Shown here: positions 51,583 to 59,438 of the stretch, piece after piece | How the letters are laid out: each line of letters begins with the position of its first letter | Numbering within the stretch: the first letter of the stretch is position 1 | Assembly: GCA_900538355.1 (NCBI GenBank) | Contig: UPXS01000003.1 | Location: 1 to 64,000, forward strand | Reading direction: 5' to 3' | Length of the DNA stretch: 64,000 nt | Source: an uncultured Veillonella sp. | GTDB lineage: Bacteria > Bacillota > Negativicutes > Veillonellales > Veillonellaceae | Notes under the pieces: model-generated | The model's database searches: none | Told to the model about the DNA's origin: nothing | The model's input: the letters and a program-made list of their open reading frames with translations, nothing else | Program-made: the position numbers and the translations under genes

Positions 51583-52080
51583 ATGAATTATAAATACACC
51601 TATGAAAGCCCATTAGGAACTATGATTATGCTTGGTACATTATCATACTTAACAGATTTATTTTTTATCGATGAAGATTATGCACCAAGTTATGATGATG
51701 CGGAGTATATAGAGCAACTAACAGGCCCATTTGAAGTAACTATTATGTGGCTAGACCAATACTTTGATGGTAAAAAGCCTTTTATTACACCACCGATTCA
51801 GTTAGAAGGGACAGAGTTCCGTAAGTCTGTATGGTCTATATTACAAACCATACCTTATGGTAAAACTACAACATATGGAGATATAGGTAAACAGATTGCA
51901 CAGCAACAAGGAAAAGAGAAATATTCTGCTCAAGCTGTAGGCGGTGCGGTAGGTCATAATCCTATTTCTATTATCATTCCATGCCATCGTGTTATCGGCA
52001 GTAATGGTAAATTGACAGGCTATGCAGGTGGTATTGAACGTAAGAAATATTTGCTAGATCTTGAATCGAAACATAAATAG
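51583..52080 (+). CDS. ogt: Methylated-DNA-protein cysteine methyltransferase
   Basis: Suicide repair protein that takes the alkyl group from O6-alkylguanine onto its cysteine. The active site is Cys134 in 'IIPCHRVIGSNGKLTGYAGG'. The DNA-binding helix region is 'GTEFRKSVWSILQTIPYGKTTTYGDIGKQIA'. The 165 residues are typical of Ogt without an Ada domain. AAGGAGAT precedes ATG 51583. It ends at a bidirectional hairpin. Confidence 0.95.
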   Translation: MNYKYTYESPLGTMIMLGTLSYLTDLFFIDEDYAPSYDDAEYIEQLTGPFEVTIMWLDQYFDGKKPFITPPIQLEGTEFRKSVWSILQTIPYGKTTTYGDIGKQIAQQQGKEKYSAQAVGGAVGHNPISIIIPCHRVIGSNGKLTGYAGGIERKKYLLDLESKHK

Positions 52081-52130
52081 TACATATTAGATTGTAAAAT
52101 CATATTTAAATAGACTTATAGAAAAAGAAG

Positions 52131-52177
52131 AAAGAGATTACTCATGATGGATAGACACATCATAGGTAATCTCTTTT
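52131..52177. terminator. Bidirectional terminator between ogt and the FAH-family gene
   Basis: Long stem AAAGAGATTAC...CATGATG with CATCATAGGTAATCTCTTTT between convergent genes. Confidence 0.8.
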
Positions 52178-52194
52178 GGTATATATAGGGGGGA

Positions 52195-52860
52195 CTATTT
52201 AAATTGATTTACTAAGGTACCAATGCCACTAATCGATATAGATACGGTATCTCCTGATTTTAACCAACCATATTTGCTTTCATTTTTACCAAGTACAACA
52301 CCACTAGGTGTACCGGTAAAGATAATGTCACCTTCCTGTAGTGTAATATACTGGGATACAAATTCGATAATCGCGTCCGGTTTAAACATCATTTGTTGTA
52401 ATTTGGCTTGTTGACGTATTTCACCATTTACTGTTGTAGTAATAGTGGCATTGTCAAAATCAAAATCATCTGGAGAAACAATAGTAGGACCGATAGGGGC
52501 AAAGTTATCTAGTGATTTGCCGAGAATCCATTGAGAGCCTCTAAATTGTAAGGTTCGAGCTGAAACATCATTTCCAATGGTATAGCCTAATATATGGTCT
52601 CTGGCCTGTTCACGAGATATATTTTTACCAGCCTTACCAATGACGATAACCAGTTCTCCTTCGTAATCATAATGAAGGTTTTCATCTTGAATGGGAACTA
52701 TATCTTGATGTGACGCCAATGCATTAGATGTTTTCATAAAGATTTCTGGAAAATCATGTGTAGCAAGACTAGTTTCCTCTATATGGTCTGCATAGTTTAA
52801 ACCGATACAGATAATGTTTTTTGGATTAGTAATTAGGGTACGGTTAGTAGATTCTTTCAT
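52195..52860 (-). CDS. Fumarylacetoacetate hydrolase (FAH) family protein
   Basis: Metal-dependent hydrolase or decarboxylase of the FAH superfamily, 221 residues, the short single-domain form. Family motifs are 'NIICIGLNYADHIEET', 'PEIFMKTSNALASHQD', the metal-binding 'DYEGELVIVIGKAGKNI' and 'GYTIGNDVSARTLQ', and 'EGDIIFTGTPSGVVLG'. Members act on acylpyruvates, oxaloacetate or related acids; the substrate here is not readable. AAGGAGG precedes ATG 52860. A single-gene unit. Confidence 0.9.
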   Translation of the reverse strand: MKESTNRTLITNPKNIICIGLNYADHIEETSLATHDFPEIFMKTSNALASHQDIVPIQDENLHYDYEGELVIVIGKAGKNISREQARDHILGYTIGNDVSARTLQFRGSQWILGKSLDNFAPIGPTIVSPDDFDFDNATITTTVNGEIRQQAKLQQMMFKPDAIIEFVSQYITLQEGDIIFTGTPSGVVLGKNESKYGWLKSGDTVSISISGIGTLVNQFK

Positions 52861-53018
52861 GAGAGATACCTCCTTAAGAGATGAGATACATATATTGTAA
52901 GTTAATTATAATATAAATCGGTATGTAAAGAATATTTTTGACGAAATAATTATATAGAGGCATTTTTGTCACATCCTATTTATTATACTTAAACAAAGTA
53001 ATAAAAGGAGGAGTCCCT

Positions 53019-54242
53019 ATGTATATGTATAGAAATGTGACAGATAAATTTATAGGTACCGTAGCATCTTGTGACATTATAAGTACGGGTAGCTGGTATG
53101 GTGATTTACCAGATGGCGTTCCAAAGGAAGTGAAATTAAATCGTAAAGATTACTATATTGAAGAGATACAACATATTTCTATTAAGGAATCCATAAGTGT
53201 TACCTATGGAATTAAATGGGAGCATATCTCAAAACCTGTAGAGAGGAAAATAGAATCCTTAACTACTAAGGAGTACTCAATTGACGAATCTAAAAAACAA
53301 TATCTATTAGAGCTTATGGGGCGTAGATTTTCCGATGATATTGACCTATATGATGAGGATGAGTGTGCTGTCCAAGTGCAACTCATCAACACTGAGGATC
53401 AGGAATTTATATATGAATTTCCTTTTGATAATACCCTGAGGGCCATATCTATACTATTCAGACAAATTCTAGGTATGTCTACATTACTTTTATTTGATGG
53501 AAATCGAGAAAAAGATAGAATTCAAGAGATTCATATTGAAGTGCAAAAAAATATGTACCAAGAATATGGTGACGTAAATACATTAAATCTTAATTGGAAT
53601 GAGCCGTCTATTGCCATTGATTGTAATAGTAAGCAATTTGGTCACTCTAGTCATAGTCATAGCGAATATGTAGATAATCAAATGATTCATCAATTGAACC
53701 GAGATATTGACTTTCACATTGGCGAAACGTTATATAGTCTAGATTCTTTTAGTCTTAGTGAAAGTCATGACCTTGATAGAGACCCTGCTCGTGGTGGTAT
53801 AGTAACAGTACGTATTAAATGGGCGCATAAAGAAGATACATTGTTTATAGGGAATGTAACTGATCAGTATGTGCCCACTTGGTATAAAAATCTAATTAAT
53901 TTTATACATGCTCATACAAGAGATAAATCTTTACAAGAGTTTTTACAATCAAATCATACATCTGATAGGAGGATTTATACGTATTGTTCAGTATATATTT
54001 TTAAGATAAACCAGGAATTTTATTATCGTACTGATAGAAATGATATATATGAAGGGGATATTGTAAAAGTTCCATTTGGATCCGATAATGCGGTTCGTAC
54101 TGGTCGTGTTGAATCTATTTCATATCATACGCGTTACGACGTACCTTATGATTTGAAACGAACTAAATTTATTATAGATAAAGACTTAGAGATTATTTAT
54201 GATACCAATCGTTATAGATATGATGATCCATATGATTTATAA
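53019..54242 (+). CDS. Uncharacterised 407-residue protein
   Basis: Not recognised. A soluble protein, mostly beta by appearance, without signal or membrane segments. It has a histidine/serine-rich patch near residues 206-215 ('FGHSSHSHSEY'). A C-terminal ~60-residue unit ('YRTDRNDIYEGDIVKVPFGSDNAVRTGRVESISYH') resembles a small beta-barrel binding module found at the ends of other accessory proteins. AAAGGAGG precedes ATG 53019. It closes the accessory region. It may be a multi-domain immunity-type protein, which is only a guess. Confidence 0.65.
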   Translation: MYMYRNVTDKFIGTVASCDIISTGSWYGDLPDGVPKEVKLNRKDYYIEEIQHISIKESISVTYGIKWEHISKPVERKIESLTTKEYSIDESKKQYLLELMGRRFSDDIDLYDEDECAVQVQLINTEDQEFIYEFPFDNTLRAISILFRQILGMSTLLLFDGNREKDRIQEIHIEVQKNMYQEYGDVNTLNLNWNEPSIAIDCNSKQFGHSSHSHSEYVDNQMIHQLNRDIDFHIGETLYSLDSFSLSESHDLDRDPARGGIVTVRIKWAHKEDTLFIGNVTDQYVPTWYKNLINFIHAHTRDKSLQEFLQSNHTSDRRIYTYCSVYIFKINQEFYYRTDRNDIYEGDIVKVPFGSDNAVRTGRVESISYHTRYDVPYDLKRTKFIIDKDLEIIYDTNRYRYDDPYDL

Positions 54243-54391
54243 GGCATTAAAATAAGTGGTATTCTATATTTTGTACTTAAGTATACTTAACTTATTGCAT
54301 GTCTAATTTCTGTTCTCTATAGAATATGTTGAAATAACTTGCTCATAGTGTTAAGATTATAAGTATATTAATAAGCATGGAGGTAATTGTT

Positions 54392-55414
54392 ATGAGCAAG
54401 AATATCGATTGGGATAATCTCGGTTTTGGTTATGTAGAAACCGACTACCGTTATTTGACTACATATAAAGATGGTAAATGGGACGAAGGCGGATTAATTA
54501 CTGATGCTAACGTTGTTCTTAATGAATGTGCTGGTGTATTCCAATACGCTCAAACTGTCTTTGAAGGTTTGAAAGCATACTACACTAAAGATGGTCACAT
54601 CGTATGCTTCCGTCCAGATTTGAATGCAGTTCGTTTGAATCAATCTTGTGAACGCCTTGTAATGCCTACATTACCTGAAGGTCGTTTCCTTGAAGCTGTA
54701 AAAGAAGTTGTAAAAGCAAACAAAGACTTTGTTCCTCCTTATGGTCATGGTGCAAGCCTTTATATTCGTCCATACATGATGGGTACAAACTCCGTTATCG
54801 GTGTAAAACCTGCAGATGAATATCAATTCCGTGTATTTACTACACCAGTAGGCCCTTACTTCAAAGGTGGCGCTAAACCAATCAAAATTCGTATCACTGA
54901 TTTTGATCGTGCAGCTCCTCATGGTACTGGCCATATTAAAGCTGGTTTGAATTATGCTATGAGTTTGTATGCTATCACTGATGCTCATAACAAAGGTTAT
55001 GCAGAAAATATGTACCTTGATGCGGCTACTCGTACACATGTAGAAGAAACTGGTGGTGCAAACTTTATCTTCATCACTAAAGATGGTAAATTAGTTACAC
55101 CTAAATCCGATAGTATTTTGCCATCCATTACACGTCGTTCTTTGATGTATGTAGCAGAACACTACCTTGGTATGACTGTAGAAAATCGCCCTGTTCATAA
55201 AGATGAATTAAAAGACTTTGCTGAAATTGGTCTTTGTGGTACAGCAGCTGTTATTTCTCCAGTAGGTCAAATCGATACTCCAGAAGGCACTATTAATGTA
55301 CCAGCTGGTATGGATGATATGGGGCCTATCACTAAAAAATTATATGACACATTACTTGGCATTCAACATGGTGAAATCGAAGCTCCTGAAGGCTGGGTAG
55401 TTAAAATTTGCTAA
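54392..55414 (+). CDS. ilvE: Branched-chain amino acid aminotransferase
   Basis: PLP enzyme that exchanges amino groups between glutamate and leucine, isoleucine or valine. Fold-type IV signatures are 'FQYAQTVFEGLKAYYTKDG', the PLP lysine in 'GHIKAGLNYAMSLYA', and 'EETGGANFIFITKDGKLVTP'. Also present are 'LPSITRRSLMYVAEHYLGM' and 'ELKDFAEIGLCGTAAVISPV'. I start it at ATG 54392, with GGAGG nine bases ahead, giving 340 residues; the ATG at 54377 overlaps that site. Single-gene unit with a strong terminator. Confidence 0.95.
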   Translation: MSKNIDWDNLGFGYVETDYRYLTTYKDGKWDEGGLITDANVVLNECAGVFQYAQTVFEGLKAYYTKDGHIVCFRPDLNAVRLNQSCERLVMPTLPEGRFLEAVKEVVKANKDFVPPYGHGASLYIRPYMMGTNSVIGVKPADEYQFRVFTTPVGPYFKGGAKPIKIRITDFDRAAPHGTGHIKAGLNYAMSLYAITDAHNKGYAENMYLDAATRTHVEETGGANFIFITKDGKLVTPKSDSILPSITRRSLMYVAEHYLGMTVENRPVHKDELKDFAEIGLCGTAAVISPVGQIDTPEGTINVPAGMDDMGPITKKLYDTLLGIQHGEIEAPEGWVVKIC

Positions 55415-55463
55415 TCTTTTAATAGATTAATGTAGTAGATTATATAATTTAACACGTAAATAG

Positions 55464-55497
55464 AAATGGCATCTATCGTTGGATAGATGCCATTTTT
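55464..55497 (+). terminator. ilvE terminator
   Basis: AAATGGCATCTATC-GTTG-GATAGATGCCATTTTT. Confidence 0.92.
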
Positions 55498-55576
55498 GTC
55501 TTATTTTGTTATGTTATGTTAAATTAGAGATTAGGGTATTGTAAAATTAGTTATAGACTATTATTAAACCTAGTTA

Positions 55577-55969
55577 TTAGTTAGATTTTGCACGACTTAC
55601 TACTTTAGCCATGAATTTTTCGTTATTAATAACAAATCGTTCATGAGTTCCACGACCAATGATACCAACGCCGTCAGATGCTTCAATATCAAAGGTTATT
55701 TTACGTCCTTCTACAGCACTAACTGTAGCTTTAGCAGTTACTGTTGCACCAAGTGGAGTAGGGGCCTCGTGAGTAATGGATAAAGCGATACCTACAGTGC
55801 CTTCGCCATCTTCTAAATATGGTTGTACTGCTGCTTGTGCTGCTTCTTCCATTAATGCACACATAGCTGGTGTGGCAAAGACCTCTAAAGAACCGGATTT
55901 CATTGTTTTAGCAATATTAGATTCTGTAACTGTTACAGTCGCCGTAGCTGTTTGACCTGCTGATACCAT
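55577..55969 (-). CDS. Hot-dog thioesterase, FlK-like
   Basis: 130-residue hot-dog protein similar to the fluoroacetyl-CoA thioesterase FlK family. The residues matching the FlK triad are in place: Thr in 'FATPAMCALMEEAA', Glu in the same helix, and His in 'ITHEAPTPLGATVT'. Small acyl-CoA esters are the likely substrates; the physiological one is unknown. GAAGGTAT lies ahead of ATG 55969. Divergent from the DedA-like gene, with a long palindrome in between. Confidence 0.85.
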   Translation of the reverse strand: MVSAGQTATATVTVTESNIAKTMKSGSLEVFATPAMCALMEEAAQAAVQPYLEDGEGTVGIALSITHEAPTPLGATVTAKATVSAVEGRKITFDIEASDGVGIIGRGTHERFVINNEKFMAKVVSRAKSN

Positions 55970-56057
55970 AATATACCTTCTTTCATTAAGAATACTCTCG
56001 TTATAATAGTATTATACATCTTTCGATAATTTTTATGCTAATTCTATTATACATATT

Positions 56058-56108
56058 TTATAGATACTACCAGTTAAAAGTAATTATTTTTAACTGGTAG
56101 TATCTATA
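56058..56108. repeat. Perfect 22-bp inverted repeat in a divergent intergenic region
   Basis: TTATAGATACTACCAGTTAAAA (56058-56079) is mirrored exactly at 56087-56108 around a 7-base loop. The inner arm TTTTTAACTGGTAGTA recurs with one change at about 56139-56154. It lies about 90 bases upstream of the thioesterase start and 140 upstream of the DedA-like start. It could be a regulator site or a strong RNA hairpin. Confidence 0.85.
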
Positions 56109-56246
56109 AAACTAGCCTATATAACTTATAATCCTAATATTTTTAACTGGTGGTAATTGAAAAATAGAATGTTTAGGTTCTTACGTATAACAGTTCTATA
56201 GAATACGTGATATAATGGAACTAGTTTTTTATAAAACGAGGTATAT

Positions 56247-56984
56247 ATGAGTACAAAAAAATTAAAGCCTTCTGGTGAAGGTTGGGTACAGTTAATAGCA
56301 AGTATTGGTTTTGTCATTCTATTAATTGCCATCAATATAGTAGATCCTACATTCTATCCTACTATGTGGCATTTAGCGACGAGTGGATCCATGGATGAGA
56401 TAGCAGAGTATATTCAAGGCTTTGGCCCAATGGCCATGGTTGTTAGTATGCTCCTTGATATTTTTGTTAATGCTGTTGGTTTCTTACCATCCATCTTTAT
56501 ATCTACCGCAAACGGTCTCGTATTTGGTATGTGGCCAGGCATAATTATTTCTTGGCTTGCAGAAACAATTGGTGTAGTCATTAGCTTTTATATTATGCGT
56601 TACTTTTTACGTGATACAGCAGATAAGCTTATTGCTAAGAGTACCGTATTGATGAAAGTAGATGATTTTTCCGGTAAAAATGGTTTTGTGGTCATGTTAT
56701 TTGCCAGATCATTACCATATTTTCCATCTGGTGTTATCACAGCACTTGGTGCCATTAGTAAAATTAAACCGAGAGACTATATCTTAGCGAATTTAATCGG
56801 TAAATTCCCATCTACAGCTCTTGAAGTAGCTATCGGTACGGATATTGTAAATTTCCAAGAGAATATGGGGCGATTAGGAATCATCGTAGTTGTTGCAGGT
56901 ATTGTATACTTCATTCTTTGGAAAGTATATAAGAACTATATCAATAAGAAAAATGCTGAACAAGAGCATGATCCTAATGCTTAA
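56247..56984 (+). CDS. TVP38/TMEM64 (DedA-superfamily) membrane protein
   Basis: 245-residue membrane protein with about five or six hydrophobic segments. The VTT/DedA core motif is visible as 'FARSLPYFPSGVITALGAISKIKPRDYILANLIGKFPSTALEVAIG'. An earlier motif is 'TANGLVFGMWPGIIISWLAETIGVVISFYIMRY'. DedA-superfamily proteins flip lipids such as undecaprenyl phosphate or phosphatidylethanolamine; which applies here is unknown. An ACGAGGTAT site precedes ATG 56247. The start region is hydrophilic, so no cleaved signal. Confidence 0.87.
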   Translation: MSTKKLKPSGEGWVQLIASIGFVILLIAINIVDPTFYPTMWHLATSGSMDEIAEYIQGFGPMAMVVSMLLDIFVNAVGFLPSIFISTANGLVFGMWPGIIISWLAETIGVVISFYIMRYFLRDTADKLIAKSTVLMKVDDFSGKNGFVVMLFARSLPYFPSGVITALGAISKIKPRDYILANLIGKFPSTALEVAIGTDIVNFQENMGRLGIIVVVAGIVYFILWKVYKNYINKKNAEQEHDPNA

Positions 56985-57040
56985 TAATCTCTAATTAATT
57001 AAATGTTATTCAATTTAGTATATATGAAAGAGGCGATAGT

Positions 57041-58234
57041 ATGAGCTTTTCTCTTCCTGAACGGGTGACTCTAAAAGGTCCTAATTTTATTCGTGAAGTA
57101 TTTGAACGTGGTGTAGGGGTAGAAGGTTTTATTAGCTTTGGTATTGGTAATCCTGCACCAGAAGCGATTCCTGTGGAAATCATCGAAAAGGCTTTTGATG
57201 AAGTGGTTCACTCTAATCCAATGAGTCTTTTACAATATGGACCCATGCAAGGTGATGCACGATTAGCAGAATTAACATTAGATCGTCTTGTAAAAACGCA
57301 TAAGATGAATCCAGAAGGACAAGGTCTTATTATCTCTAATGGGGCGGGTCAACTCTTAGGTCTTGTACCGATTACTGTATTAGAACCTGGCGATGAAGTA
57401 TACATGGATGAATTCACTTTTACCAGTGCCATTAATTCTGTACGCAATATGGGTGGTAAAGCATTAGGTATTAAGACTGATGAGTATGGCATGATTCCTA
57501 GTGAATTAGAAAAAGCGGCTCAATCTGGTAAAGGTAAATATATTTATCTCATTCCTAACTTCCAAAACCCAACAGGTATTACAATGCCGTTGGAACGCCG
57601 TAAAGAAATTTACGCTATTGCGTCTAAATATGATTTGTTTATCTATGAAGATGATCCATACGGTGAGATTCGCTTTGCTGGTGAGTACATTCCAACATTT
57701 AAATCCTTTGATACAGAAAATCGTGTTCTCTATGCAGGTTCGTATTCAAAGACATTATCTGCTGGTTTGCGTGTAGGTTTCTTATTTGGCCCAGCTAAAG
57801 TTATTGAAGCTATTCAAGCATTAAAAAATAATACGGCAGGGCAAATGCCATTAGTTACGCAAAAAGTGGTAGCTAAAGTGCTCGATACAATCGATTACGA
57901 CGCACATTTGGAAAATGTACGTAAAGTTTATAAAACAAAATGTGATGCCTTGTTAAATGCTTTTAACAAGTATGCAAGCTCTAAGGTTAAGTTAACACAG
58001 CCTACTGGTGGTATGTTCGCATGGATGACGATGCCTAAGGATGTAGATTGTGATGAATTCTTCGAAGCATGTATGGACAGAAATATAGGGATTATTAAGT
58101 GTGGTGCCTTTGCAGCTGATGGAGCAGGGGAAGGACATGCATTCCGTTTGAGCTATACTGTACCAACAGTAGAAGAAATTACAAAGGGCATGGAAATTCT
58201 TGGATCTTTAACTAAAGAATTCTGTGGTGAGTAA
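57041..58234 (+). CDS. PLP-dependent aminotransferase (2-aminoadipate/LysN-like)
   Basis: Fold-type I aminotransferase of 397 residues. Signatures are 'SFGIGNPAPEAIPVEII', 'LQYGPMQGDARLAELTLDRL', 'IYLIPNFQNPTGITMPLERRKEI', 'YEDDPYGEIRF' and the PLP lysine in 'AGSYSKTLSAGLRVGFLFG'. Closest to the GntR-associated and 2-aminoadipate aminotransferase subgroup, with broad specificity for aromatic or aliphatic amino acids. AGAGGCG precedes ATG 57041. Substrate undecided. Confidence 0.9.
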   Translation: MSFSLPERVTLKGPNFIREVFERGVGVEGFISFGIGNPAPEAIPVEIIEKAFDEVVHSNPMSLLQYGPMQGDARLAELTLDRLVKTHKMNPEGQGLIISNGAGQLLGLVPITVLEPGDEVYMDEFTFTSAINSVRNMGGKALGIKTDEYGMIPSELEKAAQSGKGKYIYLIPNFQNPTGITMPLERRKEIYAIASKYDLFIYEDDPYGEIRFAGEYIPTFKSFDTENRVLYAGSYSKTLSAGLRVGFLFGPAKVIEAIQALKNNTAGQMPLVTQKVVAKVLDTIDYDAHLENVRKVYKTKCDALLNAFNKYASSKVKLTQPTGGMFAWMTMPKDVDCDEFFEACMDRNIGIIKCGAFAADGAGEGHAFRLSYTVPTVEEITKGMEILGSLTKEFCGE

Positions 58235-58357
58235 TATATTGATAAAGTTTGATATGACATGATACAATGTAACAGTAGATACATTGTATTTACCATATAA
58301 ACAAAAGGTTTTACATATAGATGTGAGGTAGTTCCTCAAAGAAAGTAGGTGTTTACT

Positions 58358-59191
58358 ATGGGTTGCGGTAGCAGCAGTGATTGTGGCGGATGCCCATCTC
58401 AATCTTCTGGTTGCGGTGGCGGCGCTCCTCAACAACCTCAAGATCTTACAGCTCAATTACACGAGCTTAGTTCTGTTAAACATGTAATCGGCGTAGTATC
58501 TGGTAAAGGTGGCGTAGGTAAATCCTCCGTTACAAGCTTGATGGCCATTACTATGGCGCGTAAAGGTTACAAAGTAGGTATCCTCGATGCGGATATTACA
58601 GGTCCTTCCATTCCTAAAATGTTTGGCATCAAGGAAAAAGCATATGCTGACGAAATTGGTATGTATCCTGTAAAATCCAAAGGTGGTATTGACGTTATGT
58701 CTGTTAACCTTCTTTTAGAAAACGATACAGATCCAGTTTTATGGCGTGGTCCTATTTTAGGCAATGTTGTAAAACAATTTTATACAGATGTAATTTGGAA
58801 AGACATCGATTATTTATTCGTTGATATGCCACCAGGAACAGGTGACGTAGCGATTACAGTTTACCAATCCTTGAAATTGGATGGTATTATCATCGTTACA
58901 TCTCCTCAAGACTTGGTATCCATGATTGTTGAAAAAGCAGTAAAAATGGCTGATTTAATGCAAGTGCCTATTATTGGTGTAGTGGAAAACTACTCTTACT
59001 TCCATTGCCCAGATAACGGTAAGGATTACCAAATCTTTGGTGAAAGCCACATTGAAGAAATCCTTCAAAAATACGGTCTATTATTGTTAAACCGTTTACC
59101 AATTGATCCAACAATTGCAAATCTTTGTGACCAAGGTGATATTGAGTCTATCGAAAAAACAAACTTAGAGAACGTATCTCTACCAGAGTAG
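58358..59191 (+). CDS. Mrp/NBP35-family Fe-S carrier ATPase with cysteine-rich N terminus
   Basis: P-loop ATPase of the Mrp/ApbC family that carries Fe-S clusters. The deviant Walker A GKGGVGKS is at residues 49-56. 'DADITGPSIPKMFG', 'WRGPILGNVVKQF' and 'DMPPGTGDVAIT' follow. The N terminus adds Cys3, Cys9, Cys12 and Cys19 in a Gly/Ser-rich tail (MGCGSSSDCGGCPSQSSGC). The family's C-terminal CxxC is reduced to CPDN ('YFHCPDNGKDYQIFG'), so the N-terminal cysteines may supply ligands. I start it at ATG 58358 (277 residues), because AAAGTAGG suits it better than GTG 58349. Confidence 0.9.
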   Translation: MGCGSSSDCGGCPSQSSGCGGGAPQQPQDLTAQLHELSSVKHVIGVVSGKGGVGKSSVTSLMAITMARKGYKVGILDADITGPSIPKMFGIKEKAYADEIGMYPVKSKGGIDVMSVNLLLENDTDPVLWRGPILGNVVKQFYTDVIWKDIDYLFVDMPPGTGDVAITVYQSLKLDGIIIVTSPQDLVSMIVEKAVKMADLMQVPIIGVVENYSYFHCPDNGKDYQIFGESHIEEILQKYGLLLLNRLPIDPTIANLCDQGDIESIEKTNLENVSLPE

Positions 59192-59207
59192 GATTTATAT
59201 GTTAATG

Positions 59208-59241
59208 AAAGCTGTGCATACCTAGTGATGCACAGCTTTTT
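59208..59241 (+). terminator. Terminator after the Mrp-family gene
   Basis: AAAGCTGTGCAT stem with ATGCACAGCTTTTT. Confidence 0.92.
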
Positions 59242-59438
59242 CTCATTTCTTTTTATGTTGTAATATATTATATTTATCATAAGAAGATATAAATATATTT
59301 CTAATTTCAAATACTACTGATATATACTGAAGACACCGTAGGATAGGGGGCTTAGTGTGTGTTTTATAGTCACCTTGCGATGCCTTGGTATTTCAGCAGT
59401 TATATATTTTAGTTTTTTCCTATGTAGGAGGTATGTGT

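Noticed and set aside
40901..54242. CRISPR array or restriction-modification system in the accessory region
   Set aside because: No regular repeat-spacer pattern, no cas genes, no methyltransferase. The single nuclease-fold piece is truncated.
59242..59438. Structured leader or riboswitch upstream of the DASS transporter
   Set aside because: Some G-rich words occur, but no known riboswitch class or terminator/antiterminator pair was recognised.
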